A stretch of 64,000 bases of DNA from Ixodes scapularis. Lineage: Eukaryota > Arthropoda > Arachnida > Ixodida > Ixodidae. Under the pieces are notes generated by a model. It saw only the letters and a program-made list of their open reading frames with translations, was not told the origin of the DNA and did no database searches. The stretch is from positions 55,108,671 through 55,172,670 of the forward strand of contig NW_024609837.1 in assembly GCF_016920785.2 (NCBI RefSeq), in the 5' to 3' direction. This document shows positions 34,449 to 45,232 of the stretch, piece by piece (the stretch's first letter is position 1; each line of letters opens with the position of its first letter). Made by a program: the position numbers and the translations under genes.

Positions 34449-34724
34449 TAGCAGCGACTCGAGCGCCGGGGACGACGAATGGCGTCCAAGCCGCCGCAAG
34501 CAGACGCGCAAGGTCAACCCGTTGCGCTCTCAGGCGACCAAGTTGATCTGGAAGCGGAGGAAGGCAGCTGCCCTGCTGCTGCAGAAGCAGATGGTGCAGG
34601 AGAGCGCCACCTGGTCGTCCAGTCGGCCGCAGGACTCGGCGTCCACGTCGTCTCTTGCTCAAGTGGCGTCTTTGGTGCCACCTACACAGTCTGCTCAGCG
34701 CTCCGCTGCAAGGGCAGTCGGCGG
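34449..34724 (+). CDS. Exon 5: Ser-rich then basic/helical segment
   Basis: This is the largest well-supported exon, 276 bp (92 codons), with acceptor tttaccgtgcag and a GTAAGG donor at 34725. Both ends are phase 2. The order is a Ser/Asp stretch (SSDSSAGDDEW), a strongly basic tract (RRKQTRK), a helix-like Lys/Arg/Leu/Gln segment (IWKRRKAAALLLQKQ) and a Ser/Thr/Gln/Pro-rich tail. Third-position GC is about 78%. A second frame is also open and contains an ATG at 34479, but its codon bias is weaker. The composition suggests a nuclear, partly disordered protein; no domain was recognised. The acceptor lies about a dozen bases after what looks like the end of a MITE. Confidence 0.62.
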
Positions 34725-35258
34725 GTAAGGGGCGTATTTGTGGATCGGGACATTGTACGCTTATTTCGACAGAGTTGATTTTAATTTGAAGTGCATTTTA
34801 AAGGATTTGTGCCCTAATTGGCCGTATTTGGGGGACTAATGTCCCACTAAATTTACCCTGGGTCATATCGTCGCACTGATGGCACCAGCCGCTAAGACGA
34901 CACCTGTCAACTCTTTTTGGCCATCAGTTGAAGAGGTTAACGCTTCTGTCTGCTTTGGTATTTCCCGTAACAGTCAGTGCGTAACAGTTTGTGTGCGTAA
35001 CGAGAAATAAGTGCACATCTTGTATGCATTATGAATGTTGGAGATGGGGTCTGAAATGCATTTAGCCGAAGCAAAATAATAATTTCATGGCTCCTTTAAC
35101 CCGGGGAAGTTAGTAAGCTTACAAGTAGAGAATTGGAGAAAAAAAAATGGCCTACATTTATTGTTTGATGACTTGGGGTATCATCTTTAGATGGTTCATT
35201 TGTCCCATTCAAGAGCTTGTCTTCTACCATATTCAGTACTGGGGACATATCTATTTAC

Positions 35259-35700
35259 TAGTCATGTGCGAATAGTGGATTTTGAGTCCGAAGCAAAGTC
35301 AAAGCGAATAGTGGTTTGGCCGAGTATTTTCTAATCAAATGTAGAATAGTTTGTCCAAAATCAAAAGATAAATGGGACGTTTAGTGATTTATACAGCGTG
35401 AGGTCGGTATGCCAGGATGGGGCGACACTGGTTTCCACTGTAGATGAGCAATTGTGCCGGTGCAGTACGACTACTAACCTGGGCTCTTTAAACTTGCCTT
35501 ACAGTATAGTGATACACGACCGCACGCCGGTACAATGCTCATCCAGATCGAAACAGGCAGGGGTGGGACTCGAACCCAGGATCCCTGGGTTCTGTAGCGT
35601 GAGCTTTCGCTCCACGTGCGTCGAGCTGGTGTGTGGTTTAGCCTAGTCGGCCACCGATTCCCTTCCCCAAGCCTGTCACTACTGTTGCACCATGCTTAAC
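35259..35700. mobile_element. Second copy of the TAG(T)C...GTGCGAATAG hAT family, interrupted
   Basis: The left end TAGTCATGTGCGAATAGTGG matches the element at 54027. Similarity stops near 35352 and resumes near 35664 (CAAGCCTGTCACTACTGTTG against GGCCTTTCACTACCATTG at about 54117), so about 310 bp have been inserted. The right end of this copy was not found. Confidence 0.55.
35365..35664 (-). mobile_element. SINE with tRNA-Ser/Leu-like head inserted in a hAT copy
   Basis: On the minus strand the element begins with GGTGGCCGACTAGGCTAAA (A-box-like), then a stem GGAGCGAAAGCTC resembling a long variable arm, then GGTTCGAGTCC (B box) with a T-stem TGGG...CCCA. The tRNA-unrelated body follows towards 35370. 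A decayed stretch with the same variable-arm-like motif occurs near 13331-13352. This is not a functional tRNA: the acceptor and anticodon stems do not pair. Confidence 0.55.
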
Positions 35701-36104
35701 TCTTTCCTGACCACGGCTAAAATAGCAATTTTAAAGGGATCCGTGCAAAAGCTTTTATTTTTCTAACCAACTTGTGTAGGGAGCAATAGGACTCATCAAA
35801 ATGTGGCCAAGTAGTTGTTCCCTTAAAAGAAACAGAGGTCGGCATAATGTGGAAAAAGGATGTTAAAATTTTATTTCTTGAAAATACAACCTACCCTGTG
35901 TCCCAAATAGTGGCCAGGCTCGTTATATCGACCGCAAAAATGGCTTTCTTAACCTATCGTGTTCTGATTTTGTACAGCATTGGCCGCAGGTGGTGCATTT
36001 TTTCTGTAAAATTTGCAAAGAGCAAACTTACCTGAGGAAAAAGTAAAAAAGAAAATAATAATAAATAAAAAGGCTTAACTCTTATGGAAATGCAGCGAAA
36101 CCAC

Positions 36105-36163
36105 CGGTCTTAAAACCATAGGGCGCCCTATTGTTTGAAGACCGGGGGCTTCCGGTCTTCAAA
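36105..36163. repeat. Two overlapping hairpins
   Basis: TTTGAAGACCGG and CCGGTCTTCAAA (12 bp, perfect) overlap a second palindrome centred on ATAGGGCGCCCTAT with GGTCTT/GAAGACC shoulders. Confidence 0.85.
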
Positions 36164-36819
36164 TCGATTTGTTCGCGAAACCATCGCGCCATTTTTGAAA
36201 CAAATTTATCAGGATTATAGGAACATACAATGGGTTCTGGCAGTATAGTTAGTCACTTTTATAGAATTGCCGCTTATATTGAAAATTTTTGCCGTCCCGT
36301 TGACTTCGTTATAATGAGGAATCGCTGTAAATCAATTTTGAAAAACTTTTTCTTTTTCTTTAATTTGGAATTTTGTGGCTGTATTTTCTCTTAAATAGAG
36401 CCCAATCAATTTGTGTGTTTTTATTTATATTCTATTTTGTTGAAAGTTTACTATATAGGACCCAGACATTTTCTCACAAAGTCGCACATGTGCCACTGTT
36501 CCGTTTTACTTGCACGTAGGAATGCAGAATGATTTCATGCTTTTACATTGACTCTTATTACTAACACTTTAACATTGTGATGTCTGAATGCAGCATTCAT
36601 TCTGGCTTACTTCATATGTTGTCCAATTTCTGCTATTGCTGCATGACACACTTAGTTTGAAATGCATTGCCATACTTTCACTTACCGATGTTGTCTAGCT
36701 AACATGGTGTGAATAGACTAACATGTTTGTACTGATGTTGCATTTGTATCGTAGGCAGGCAAGTCATTTTCTAGGGGGTAAGGGTGTCATAGTTTGCAAA
36801 GCCCTCTCCCCAACTCCAG

Positions 36820-37116
36820 TGGCTACTTTCCCGCAATGCATGCAGGCATTGGAAGAAGCCCACCTTCTGGCCATTCCCACTTTACCGCAGCGCATCCGTG
36901 TCTTACGGCGGTTAGTGCAGCTGCTAACAGTGAGAGAAAAATCTATTCGGAGTGCTTTGCCGAGACAGCTGCGCGCATTTCGGACAATTCTACGTTGTCG
37001 CAACATCGTAATGCAGTCGAGACAAATGGTCGTTGGCCCACTGAATTTGCTTTCTTCGAGCAGCATGGATTTGCCCGACGCGTGTGTAGTTCCTTCATCC
37101 TCCAGTCATCATCTTT
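36820..37116 (+). CDS. Uncertain exon 6
   Basis: An open stretch follows a good pyrimidine tract (gccctctccccaactccag) and reaches a possible GTAACA donor at 37117, with phase 2 at both ends in the frame containing RWPTEFAFFEQHGFARRVC. Another frame across the same interval is also open (LEEAHLLAIPTLPQRIRVLR), and codon bias does not decide between them (about 46% and 52% GC at third positions). A start at 36793 is equally possible by phase. It could also be a transposon fossil. Skipping it leaves the gene model in frame, because both ends are phase 2. Confidence 0.3.
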
Positions 37117-37198
37117 GTAACAGGACCGGTATTCCTTTTCTTGCTTTGTACAGTTAGAGATGGTGCTTAAAAAAGTTGCAAATTTCTCGAGCCTCTAG

Positions 37199-37257
37199 AA
37201 AAACTGGAAAAACATTACTTGTGGGCAGGGAGTGCCCATAGGTAATGTTTTTCTAGT
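37199..37257. repeat. Hairpin AAACTGGAAAAACATTAC
   Basis: The arms AAACTGGAAAAACATTACTT and AGGTAATGTTTTTCTAGTTT continue inward to TGGGCA/TGCCCA. Confidence 0.85.
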
Positions 37258-37574
37258 TTATAAAGAGAATTTCATTAGACCTGGGCCCCCTATTGACCCA
37301 TAGCTGTGTGCTAAACAATCCTTAGTAATGTCACGAGATGTGTGTGTTTCTGGACTGCAATCGTTGCATCAGTGCTCGGACTGGGAAGGGATTCTCGGCT
37401 ATCACTCGAGAAAGGCAAGGGTTCCTCGCGAATGAAAAGTTTGAAAATGAGTGTCTGGTACTTGCTTGGGACGTGTGGTGGCAAGCATCATCTGCTAGTC
37501 ATTATACCAAAATCAGTTGCTGGGCTAGTTGGTTAGACATGTTGACTTCAACAGCGCAGATAAGGTAAGGAAGT

Positions 37575-37860
37575 TTGTGGAATGTCAGAGCGGCATCATA
37601 TACGAAAAACCGTTGTCATGTGGAAATCTGTATCTGGGAGGTGCATCAATGTGAGACTCAGGGAACATGCACTTTCTCTGAAGTCAACGCTAGCGGGCCA
37701 TCTTGCTGTACATGTGAGAGATTGCGGGTGCATTTTAAGGAGCAAAAGACAAGAGATGTATGAGGCGTGCAAGATCGCGAATAAGGGCCGAGCCTGTATA
37801 AGTACGCCTTCGATTGCTCTGACTGCAAAAGAGTTCAAATTTTTGAAATTCAGTTTTTAA
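37575..37860 (+). pseudogene. Penelope-like element: GIY-YIG endonuclease fossil
   Basis: The frame at 37580 reads ECQSGIIYEKPLSCGNLYLG and, after a one-base frameshift near 37635, GRCINVRLREHALSLKS ... GHLAVHVRDCGC ... CISTPSIALTAKEFKFLK and a stop. This is the C-terminal GIY-YIG domain of a Penelope-type element, with the C..C/H residues of its zinc-binding insert. Confidence 0.72.
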
Positions 37861-38815
37861 AGTATTGTCTTCTTTCTTCTTTTTTTCCTTCTTCTGATAG
37901 TCAGTACCCTTTGGGTCACCATCAACTCTGTTGTGTGAATATATGTACATAGATATATTCACTCGGGAATTGCTTAATAATGTAAATTGTCATTTCTTTA
38001 AAATGGCTCTCAAAGAGAGGTTAATTTTTGTAACTATACCTCCTTTCTCTTCCTTACTTTATTAATGTTACCGCACTTGACATTTTACTTCTCTATTTCT
38101 TCATTAAAATCTCAGTTGAGTCAGAACTCTTTCCTTCCTGTTGCCTTTTCCTTCCTTAGCTTATTTGCACTGTTTAAGTCACCATGCTAGTCATAAGTAA
38201 TGACTGCTTTACCTTTTTCATTGATTTAAGAAAATTCATAGTTTTTCTTACGATGGAGGACTGAGCCTCGAGAAAGGGGAAACGAAATAGTCGAAACGAT
38301 ACATTGTTTTTGTCGACTAATGACCACCGACGCATTACGGCAAAAGAAGAGCTCGCAGCCGAGACGTTGCTCACTTTTCGCTGAAGAGAATGGTGTTTGC
38401 CGGGGCAGAGCGTCGTCGTCGTATGCGCGATCACTCTTTCTCACCTTTTGCCCCTTCTTTTTTGGGTGCAGAAACTCTTCACTTTTTCTAACCTCTCCTC
38501 TCGAATGCGAAGGGACATGTTTTGGTCACCTCTTTGGGGTATAGGGTGTGGCTCAGTGACCCCGCGGACGACCCCTCGAGCCGGAGGGTCGTCTTCCCAC
38601 CTCGAGCGGCAGCCGACGAACCCCTCCCGGTCTGGGCAATGATGCGGTAAAGCGGCGCAGCTCGGCGAAGTAACTCGAACGACGACCGGAACGAACATTT
38701 ATTGTTGGGCCCTTTTTCATCGACCCGGTGCAAACAAAGCCGCGAAGGAAAGGATGGTGGATTAGGGTAGATGGAAGTCCCGGTCTGCCCTTACGGACGT
38801 CGTAAACGGCAGTTT

Positions 38816-39521
38816 AATGGACCTTTTGCTGATTTCCCAAGCGCCCCGGCCTGCAGTCGAGGAATCGTGGGAACAGTGTTCCTTCAGCTCCCTAGTGATC
38901 GGTAATTTCGTCCAATCTCATGGTTACACAGTTTCGAGCATAATTCAGTCACCCTCAACGAGCGCCTTATGGAGACCAAGGACCTGTCATATCTCTTATG
39001 AATTTTCTCATCAGTGTCAGCATTTTTGAAACTGTGCATGCGATCCACCTTTCCACATGGCTGAGCTGCGGAAATCTCTTACAATATTATCATTCTCATG
39101 ATTGTTATTTTAGCAGGAATTGCTTTAAAAAGCAAAGAATTCACAACAACCAAAACCAGGATTTAGCTTGGAGTCCGGGGGGCTGTTTATAGCATTTTTA
39201 GCGTTTTTAACTTAATATTGGCTTCTTTGAAGCTGTAAGAAAATGATAATAATGTAAGATTTCTGCAGCTCAGCCAGGTTGAAGGGTAAACAGCATGTAC
39301 AGTATCAAATACGCTGACATTGACGAGAAATCTTAAAAGTGATATGACGGGTCCTTGGGCGTTATTTGACGCTTGTTTAGAGTGACTCCGAACTGCACTC
39401 AAAACTGTGTAACCATGGAAGTGGTTGAAATCGCCGATCATTAGCGAGCTGAAGGAACACCGTTCCCATGGTTCATCAAGTGCGGACCGGGGCGCTTGGG
39501 GGATTTAGCAAATGGTCTATA
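38816..39521. mobile_element. ~700-bp element with ~290-bp inverted arms
   Basis: Arms share CCCAAGCGCCCCGG, GGAACRGTGTTCCTTCAGCT, CATGGTTACACAGTTT and GCTGAGCTGCRGAAATCT in mirror order, at roughly 80% identity by eye. The termini are GACCNTTTGCT-like. Confidence 0.85.
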
Positions 39522-39878
39522 GGGAGCCCCAAAGTTGCCTATGCGCCAAGGGCTAAAACAGTGTTTGGAAATACCCGGGGGCGGTCGAGAAAGGGGAATT
39601 CAGTCTGGACGCCTGGAATGCACCTCCGACCGACGACCTCGAAAGTGGTCCCTCCATTTCCACCCCCTTGCTGAATAGCGGTGGATGTGGAAGTGGCCAG
39701 AAGTCTTACCGTGACTTGTACGCTTGATAACTGCCGGGACTTTTGTCAGCTCGTCCGTTGCCAGGAGTGCTGCACGGGCGGACGCCAAACACGCTTGTCG
39801 GAGACGCAATCCAGACGGTCTGGGGAAAGGCGTTTGAGAATGCAACGAGGTGGCAGCGCGGGGCTGCGTCTTCCACAG

Positions 39879-40004
39879 GCCCGGTCCCGCCCCTCCTCCT
39901 CTTCAGGGGGTCAAGGCGAACTGGCAGAGGCACCGCGTGGCCAAGCTGTGCCTAGCACACCAGAGGGACAGGTTCTCGAGGGTGCTGCTCTGCAGGGAAG
40001 CCAT
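39879..40004 (+). CDS. Exon 7: basic segment
   Basis: The core of this exon, NWQRHRVAKLCLAHQRDRFS, is highly GC3-biased (about 80%) and runs into a GTCAGT donor at 40005 in phase 2. Two acceptors are possible. The stronger by sequence is at 39907, after a long C/T tract (cgcccctcctcctcttcag), which would start in phase 0. The one at 39879 (gtcttccacag) starts in phase 2 and makes the exon 126 bp, matching its neighbours. I give the phase-compatible start, but the pyrimidine tract argues for 39907, which would need a preceding exon ending in phase 0. Product unidentified. Confidence 0.5.
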
Positions 40005-40394
40005 GTCAGTCCTTTCTTTCACTCTCTCTTCCCCGAGTGCATCTTTTCCTTGTGACTAAGTGACTAACGTCTGTGTGGGTGGGCTTGTTCGCTCAATAGC
40101 ATTTGAGCGCGGTCAACCGCGTTACTACTGCACCGCCTGCGACGACGCCAGCACCATCTGTCAACCGACCCTGGAACGTTCCCACTTGCGTCGAGCGTCC
40201 TTTTGACGTGGGCTCGAAATAATTCCGACGACGTTACAAGTGACCTCTTTTTGTAGATGGCGCGTAGGTCTGATCTCTCGAATGCTGCAATACCTTAACA
40301 AAAAAATTTTTAAACGTCGCTCACCCCCAATTTTTGTCGGATGTCGTGTGATGTCCACGGGAATTGCATGGACTGCGCAGTCTGCGGTGCCAGT

Positions 40395-40735
40395 ACGTGT
40401 GACGAGCGAGTTTCTATCGGGTTCCCGCGTGTTTATTGCACCGCGACACACAAATCTCTCGCGTTTGCAATTTGCGGTGTTCATTGCCTCAATGTACAAG
40501 TTCCCGCAATTTTTGTCCGTGACGTGTGCGCGCGATATAAATTCTTGCGACACCCAGGTTTGTAGCGGGTTCTCGCATGTTTGTCGCACCGTGAAGCGGT
40601 ATCCATCCCCGCGACGCGGGAGTTTGTAGCGAATTCCCACACGTTCATCGCGCCCTGAAATGTGAATTTATGATCTGCTGTTCGCAAGGTTTGAGCGGGT
40701 GCCCCAGTGTTTATCGCAAATTTTTGATAAAATTT
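40395..40735 (+). repeat. Degenerate tandem repeat, ~60-160 bp spacing
   Basis: Four related units, GTTTGTAGCGGGTTCTCGCA-like, begin near 40398, 40556, 40618 and 40688, each followed by TTTRTCGCACCG. Confidence 0.6.
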
Positions 40736-40845
40736 AACCGACGTATTTTTAAAGATTGCCCACCCCATATTTTTTACCATTTACCTCTTCATTTTGGACG
40801 GGCATTTTTAGGGGATTTTACCTAGTTCTATGCAGATAAGCTATA

Positions 40846-41155
40846 CCATAATTATTCGCATAATGAATGTACTTTTTTTTCCAAAAAATGTACACGGTTG
40901 ATCACTTCCGGAACTACGCACTGGCGGCCATTGCCAGAGTGGCTTGGCTTGGCTTGGCTTGACTTGGCATGCTCGCTTGGCGGCAAAGGAAAACTGGCTT
41001 GGTGGCTTGCTAAATTGGACATAATTCGAGACTCGCAGATCCGAAAATAGGAGACGTGTTGATTATGGGAGGGGAAAAAAAAAGTAAAAATATTGACGTC
41101 CGTTGTGGGGCGTGCGTTCATTATGCGAGTGCATTTATTACGCGAGTAAATACGG
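40846..41155. mobile_element. MITE, CCGTATTTACTCGCG ends, copy 1
   Basis: The right end reads CCGTATTTACTCGCGTAATA on the minus strand; the left end is CCATAATTATTCGCATAATG. TA flanks both sides. Length 310 bp; same family as 45233-45538. Confidence 0.7.
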
Positions 41156-41698
41156 TAGTTCACAGTTCTATGCAGGCAGCGTTGTTCTTCTATCATAGCA
41201 ACTGGTCGCAGCGCAGTAGCCCTTTCACCAGAGCATTTTTCGGCACATTGAAAGTGCAGTACCCATTTTACCATTATCATTGATGCAGTCAAACAAACAC
41301 AAATTTGTGAACCAACCTCGACGTAGAGTTGCCAAATGTTCCTTGGCTACCTTCCATGCTTTGTTTTTGTACAGCAATGTGGCTTTAAAGTGGAGTCTGC
41401 AGTCAAGCTGAGGCGGCCTGAACTGGCAGCAAACAGTCTCTGTTCACGGACTAGATTTTGGCCTTCTTGATATCCCATACTGTTGCGAATGCACTCATCC
41501 CCTGGTCTTAATGCATCGGCTCTTGAGTGTCCCCACGTACATCTTAATACCAAACTGAAGCGGGTGGGGGCGTGCTGCAACATCGGACCTCCAGCTGGAA
41601 GGGTGGTAGGTAGATGCAAAGGCTCGTCTCTACACTCCGTCTTTCCCCAGTCGGAGCAGATAAGAGCTTCGTCTGCTCTTTGTAATGGATATGTGGTA

Positions 41699-41884
41699 TG
41701 CGGAGCGCAACTTTGTCTGCTTCTTTTGCAGGGGTTGTGGTGGCGTTAGATTGCCGACCTCTGATTGGTTCTCAATGAAGGATAGTATGCCCTCTATTCT
41801 TCAATCGGAGCCATTCAGAGCTCGGCGTCTTTCTGACGTCGCCACAACTCCTGCGCAAGAAGCAGACGACTTGCTTTCCACGTT
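41699..41884. mobile_element. TGCGGAGCGCAAG MITE, copy 1
   Basis: The ends TGCGGAGCGCAACTTTGTCT and, inverted, AAGTCGTCTGCTTCTTGCGC enclose an inner CTCTGATTGG/CCATTCAGAG pair. Two other copies lie at 53518 and 61376. Confidence 0.75.
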
Positions 41885-42389
41885 GGAATGCCAAGCTACA
41901 GACCCAGCAGAAAGAGCAGACGATGCTTTCATTGGCTTCGATTGAAGGGAGATGCAGAGGCAGAGGCCCTTCCAGTCGGATCAAGCTGCGCCTCGGTTAA
42001 AGGGGCTGTGCAATGGCGCTGGCTAAGAGTGTTTCTCACTTTACACGAGCTTACTGGTGCTAGTGGGACCCGTGTATCGTTGATTTTCACTGTATGCTTT
42101 TGAAGGCTTCATCTTTTGACCACCGGGCGCCGTGAATATCTAAATCGCTCGAAAAAGCTGGAGAGCGAACCTGCGGCCGCAATTTTCTGTTTTAGCCACT
42201 ATGTCCTGTCGATTTAGCTGTACTCGCCAATACTTGAAGCTTATTTATCGCTGCGTGATTCCGAGGATAAAATCAAGCTTCCTCTTTCATTCTCTCCTTT
42301 GCACAAATTGTTGAAGAAGTTGTCGGGATCGCATTGTTGGCGTTGTCGACAATGTGATCCCCAGGATTTGGTCCTGGAGCTTTACAACC

Positions 42390-42550
42390 CCCCCCTGTAA
42401 CATTTGAATGCGGCTCGTGCAGTGAACACGAGCGTTGCGTGAGCATTCGATTTGGGCTCGTGACATTCGATTTGTGCCCTGTGCTTTGCCGACCCCAGTA
42501 CGTAGTTATGATTAAACATTGGTGGCATATAGTCAGATCCAGATCACGTG
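42390..42550 (-). repeat. Dispersed repeat copy, inverted
   Basis: On the minus strand it runs CACGTGATCTGGAT ... GGGGTCGGCAAAGCACAGGGC ... GAGCCGCATTCAAATGTTAC, matching 31295-31535. Confidence 0.6.
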
Positions 42551-42864
42551 ACCGCTTGTTCTGGATGCGATTTGGGGGGTGAGTGCCGCTCGTTTTTTTC
42601 TCTAATTTTTCCTGCGACTGCAATGGTGTGGAAAAAAAAACTAATGAGTGTTTCCAAGGTTACCAGTGTCGAGGAATAATTCTAGGTGGTATTTACTGAA
42701 AGAACAAAAAATTGTCACATCAAACATTATCCAGGGCGGGCGCTCGACGCCTACATTTCAGATGTTTTAAAAATAGAGGCGGGCACTTATTGCGGCGTGG
42801 ACGTAGGCTCGGTATTTTAGGGTAGTTGGGGTCGCTAAAGAAATTGGCAGAGCACTTACGTTAA

Positions 42865-43261
42865 AGGGCCCCTAAAAAGAAAAAAAAAAGAATTTTTTTC
42901 AACAGTCTGGTTGGGACATGCGTGTCAAAAAATTAATTTTACGCAAAAAATTTTTTTTTAAGAGCAATATTGACGGCGCAAGACGTGATTTAGTCGGTAG
43001 TCACTTTCTTTCCACTTGTTTTTCGGCATTTTGGGCGCGTGGACGAGAGGTGGATCGGCTTGGCCATCACGTTGAGGTGCAAAGTGTGTACGACCATTCC
43101 GTCACGTCATGGACTTTGTGCGCTGAATTTAAAATAAATCTCGCACCGTCAAAATTCCTCTAAAAAGATTTTTTTTTTTTTTTCACGTAAATAATTTTTT
43201 GAAAGGATTGTCCCGACCAAACAGTTTAAAAAAATATATTTATTTTCTTTTCAGGGGCCCT
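42865..43261. mobile_element. TTAA-type MITE C next to exon 8
   Basis: The ends AGGGCCCCTAAAAAGAAAA and AGGGGCCCCTGAAAAGAAAA-like sequence are flanked by TTAA and TTAG. The right end supplies TTTATTTTCTTTTCAG, which ends 68 bp before exon 8. Confidence 0.7.
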
Positions 43262-43322
43262 TTAGGTCAAAATATTCTTTGCTCGGATAATGAACCGACC
43301 GTCTGGGTTTGCATTTGCGCAG

Positions 43323-43490
43323 TCGTTACCCGATCTGCTGGTCAGACACCACCCTGGGTTCGTCTTTACCCGGGAAGGGCTCCAAGTCGCCGCTCAAGGC
43401 CAAGAATTCCGGCAAAGCGCCGAGGACCTCGTTGTCCACATCGCCGAGGAAGGGCAAGGTGCCCCTCGAAGTTTGTCACGCCCAGCCTCG
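43323..43490 (+). CDS. Exon 8: Lys/Ser/Pro-rich segment
   Basis: A 168-bp exon lies between gtttgcatttgcgcag and a strong GTGAGT donor at 43491. In the frame consistent with exon 7 it is phase 2 at both ends, has about 78% GC at third positions and encodes a basic, disordered stretch (GKGSKSPLKAKNSGKAPRTS), typical of chromatin- or microtubule-associated proteins. The phase-0 frame is also fully open and protein-like (about 62% GC3), so the frame is probable rather than certain. A TTAA-type MITE ends 61 bp upstream and carries its own T-rich tract plus CAG, a possible competing acceptor. Confidence 0.58.
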
Positions 43491-43559
43491 GTGAGTAGAT
43501 GGGCTTTGAGACATGCAATTAAGAGACAATATTTACTTGTATTTATTCGCATTCGTTAG

Positions 43560-44122
43560 TCATTATCATCATCATCATTTCTCTTTATTGTGCCCATAAA
43601 CGACCAGAAGTCTGTAATGCGGCACTGGTATGTAAAAGTTAAAAAAATAATCATACATAAATTCCAGATGCCAAAATATACATCCATTAGTTCGTATGAA
43701 GAACTGATATCCCTACGAGCAACTAATATACATCACTAAGAATAAAATAGCATATTATGCAGTTGTCTTTTGAATTCAACATAGTTATTGCAAATATCCA
43801 AGTTTTCATTTCGAAAATTATTATATACACGTATCTGCATTCAAGATAAAGGCAATGACATTAGGTTGTTCCGAGTGTAAAAAGTAAGAGCACTCCTATT
43901 AAAACGAGCCGGAACATTAAAAATAACTTTGCGTAAAAGCTCGGAGTCTATATCATGATGAATTACTCTGTGCAAAAATACTATTTCACGTGTAAGCCTT
44001 CTGGCGGATGAAACTTGAAGCCCTGATTTAGCAAGGTGAAGTTCATAAATATGAAAATGTCTTCTGCCAAAATGTCTTTCAAAGGCTCTGAAGCTATGCG
44101 TACCATCGTCGTTATTCATAAG
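43560..44122 (-). pseudogene. 5'-truncated LINE: C-terminus of reverse transcriptase ORF and 3' UTR
   Basis: On the minus strand a frame from 44119 reads RRLTREIVFLHRVIHHDIDS ... FNVPARFNRSALTFY ... then stop, and continues RVYNN. This pattern of a conserved tail after the reverse transcriptase is typical of CR1/L2/Jockey-like LINEs. An in-frame stop at about 43843 marks decay. The 3' end near 43563 is AATAAAGAGAAATGATGATGATGA, a (GAT)n-tailed end. Confidence 0.65.
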
Positions 44123-45054
44123 CCTACATCAGTGCTGCGTCTGTGTCCCTTCTTCTACTTGTCCTTATGTTCGTTTGCGCTGTTTTATTTCTATGTTTAG
44201 AATAATTTATTCATTTGTTACACTCCGCGGATTACTAGATGGTCTGAGCAGGAAGACCAGAAAAAGAAAGGGATAGCAAAGACCGTACAACGTCGCGGAA
44301 CAAGTTTGCGGTTAATAATGGTTTCTAAAAATGTTGAAACGTTGCTAAGCCAGTACAATAGCTTCGGGGCAAAGCGCTGGTCAGTACGCGCTGGATGCCT
44401 TTCTTGGGTTCGGTGGGTAAAACCCCCAAATTTGGCTTCTCGAAAACATTGCAGAAGTGTGTGCACCGTCGCTGCACGCGAGGCATAGACCCATGCACGG
44501 CGCCAACTTCACGCCACTACCACTGCGGCGACACTGCTATTGGCAGGGAGCGTGTGCGGGTGTTCCAAGTGTATGTGGTTTCCTCGCACGTGCAGTGCCC
44601 GCACCTCGTGTGTGCGTGTGCGCGTTTTTCCACACCTCGTCAAGGCTCGTTTGTAAATAGGGTGTTGGCCTATACGATCTAAAATGATACGGAATAAACG
44701 ACCGTCGCTGGACAAACGCAGTCACTGGTCGAGCTAAGAAGCAAAAAGAAGCGAGCAAAGGCGCACCATCACGAGGTTAAGTAACGAGCAAAAAGCGTGG
44801 AAGAGGAAAACTAAGTCTAAAGAAGTCCCGAGACTCTGGGGTGTCGAGAATATAATAGTGTGAGCATTTACGACGATACGCACTGTTCGAGGCGGCCTAT
44901 AAACCTGATGTGGGAGGGGACAAAAAACGAGATTCGTGGAGACTATTGAACCGTTTGCCCCCCACGCATTGAGGAGAATGTTTTACACGCCCTCACCTTA
45001 TTGATATATGAAGTGTAAGTAACGAAAATAAAGTGAAGACGAATGCACGTGCGA

Positions 45055-45165
45055 GGGTCTTTGGGGTTTTTGCTTTGGAACGGTTATTGCCGCAGATGCC
45101 GGCACAGGTGACGCAGATGACGGCACTAGCATCGTGCTCCCCGGTGCTTGGGTAATGTAACGAAT
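45055..45165 (+). repeat. Dispersed repeat shared with 47920-48010
   Basis: GCCGCAGATGCCGGCACA and CCGGTGCTTGGGT have counterparts GCGGCAGATGCCAGCACA and TTGGTGCTTGGGT at 47950-47990, about the same distance apart. Confidence 0.55.
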
Positions 45166-45232
45166 ATCTAATCGGTTTATACCACTACACGAGGCAAAAT
45201 GGCACAACCGCGCAGGTATGCGTCGTGTTATA

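Noticed and set aside
35550..35660. Functional tRNA-Ser gene
   Set aside because: Only the A box, a variable-arm-like stem and the T-arm are convincing; it continues into a SINE body.
36723..37157. Single 144-codon plus-strand ORF
   Set aside because: It competes with another open frame and with an exon model; bias cannot choose, so I list it only as an uncertain exon.
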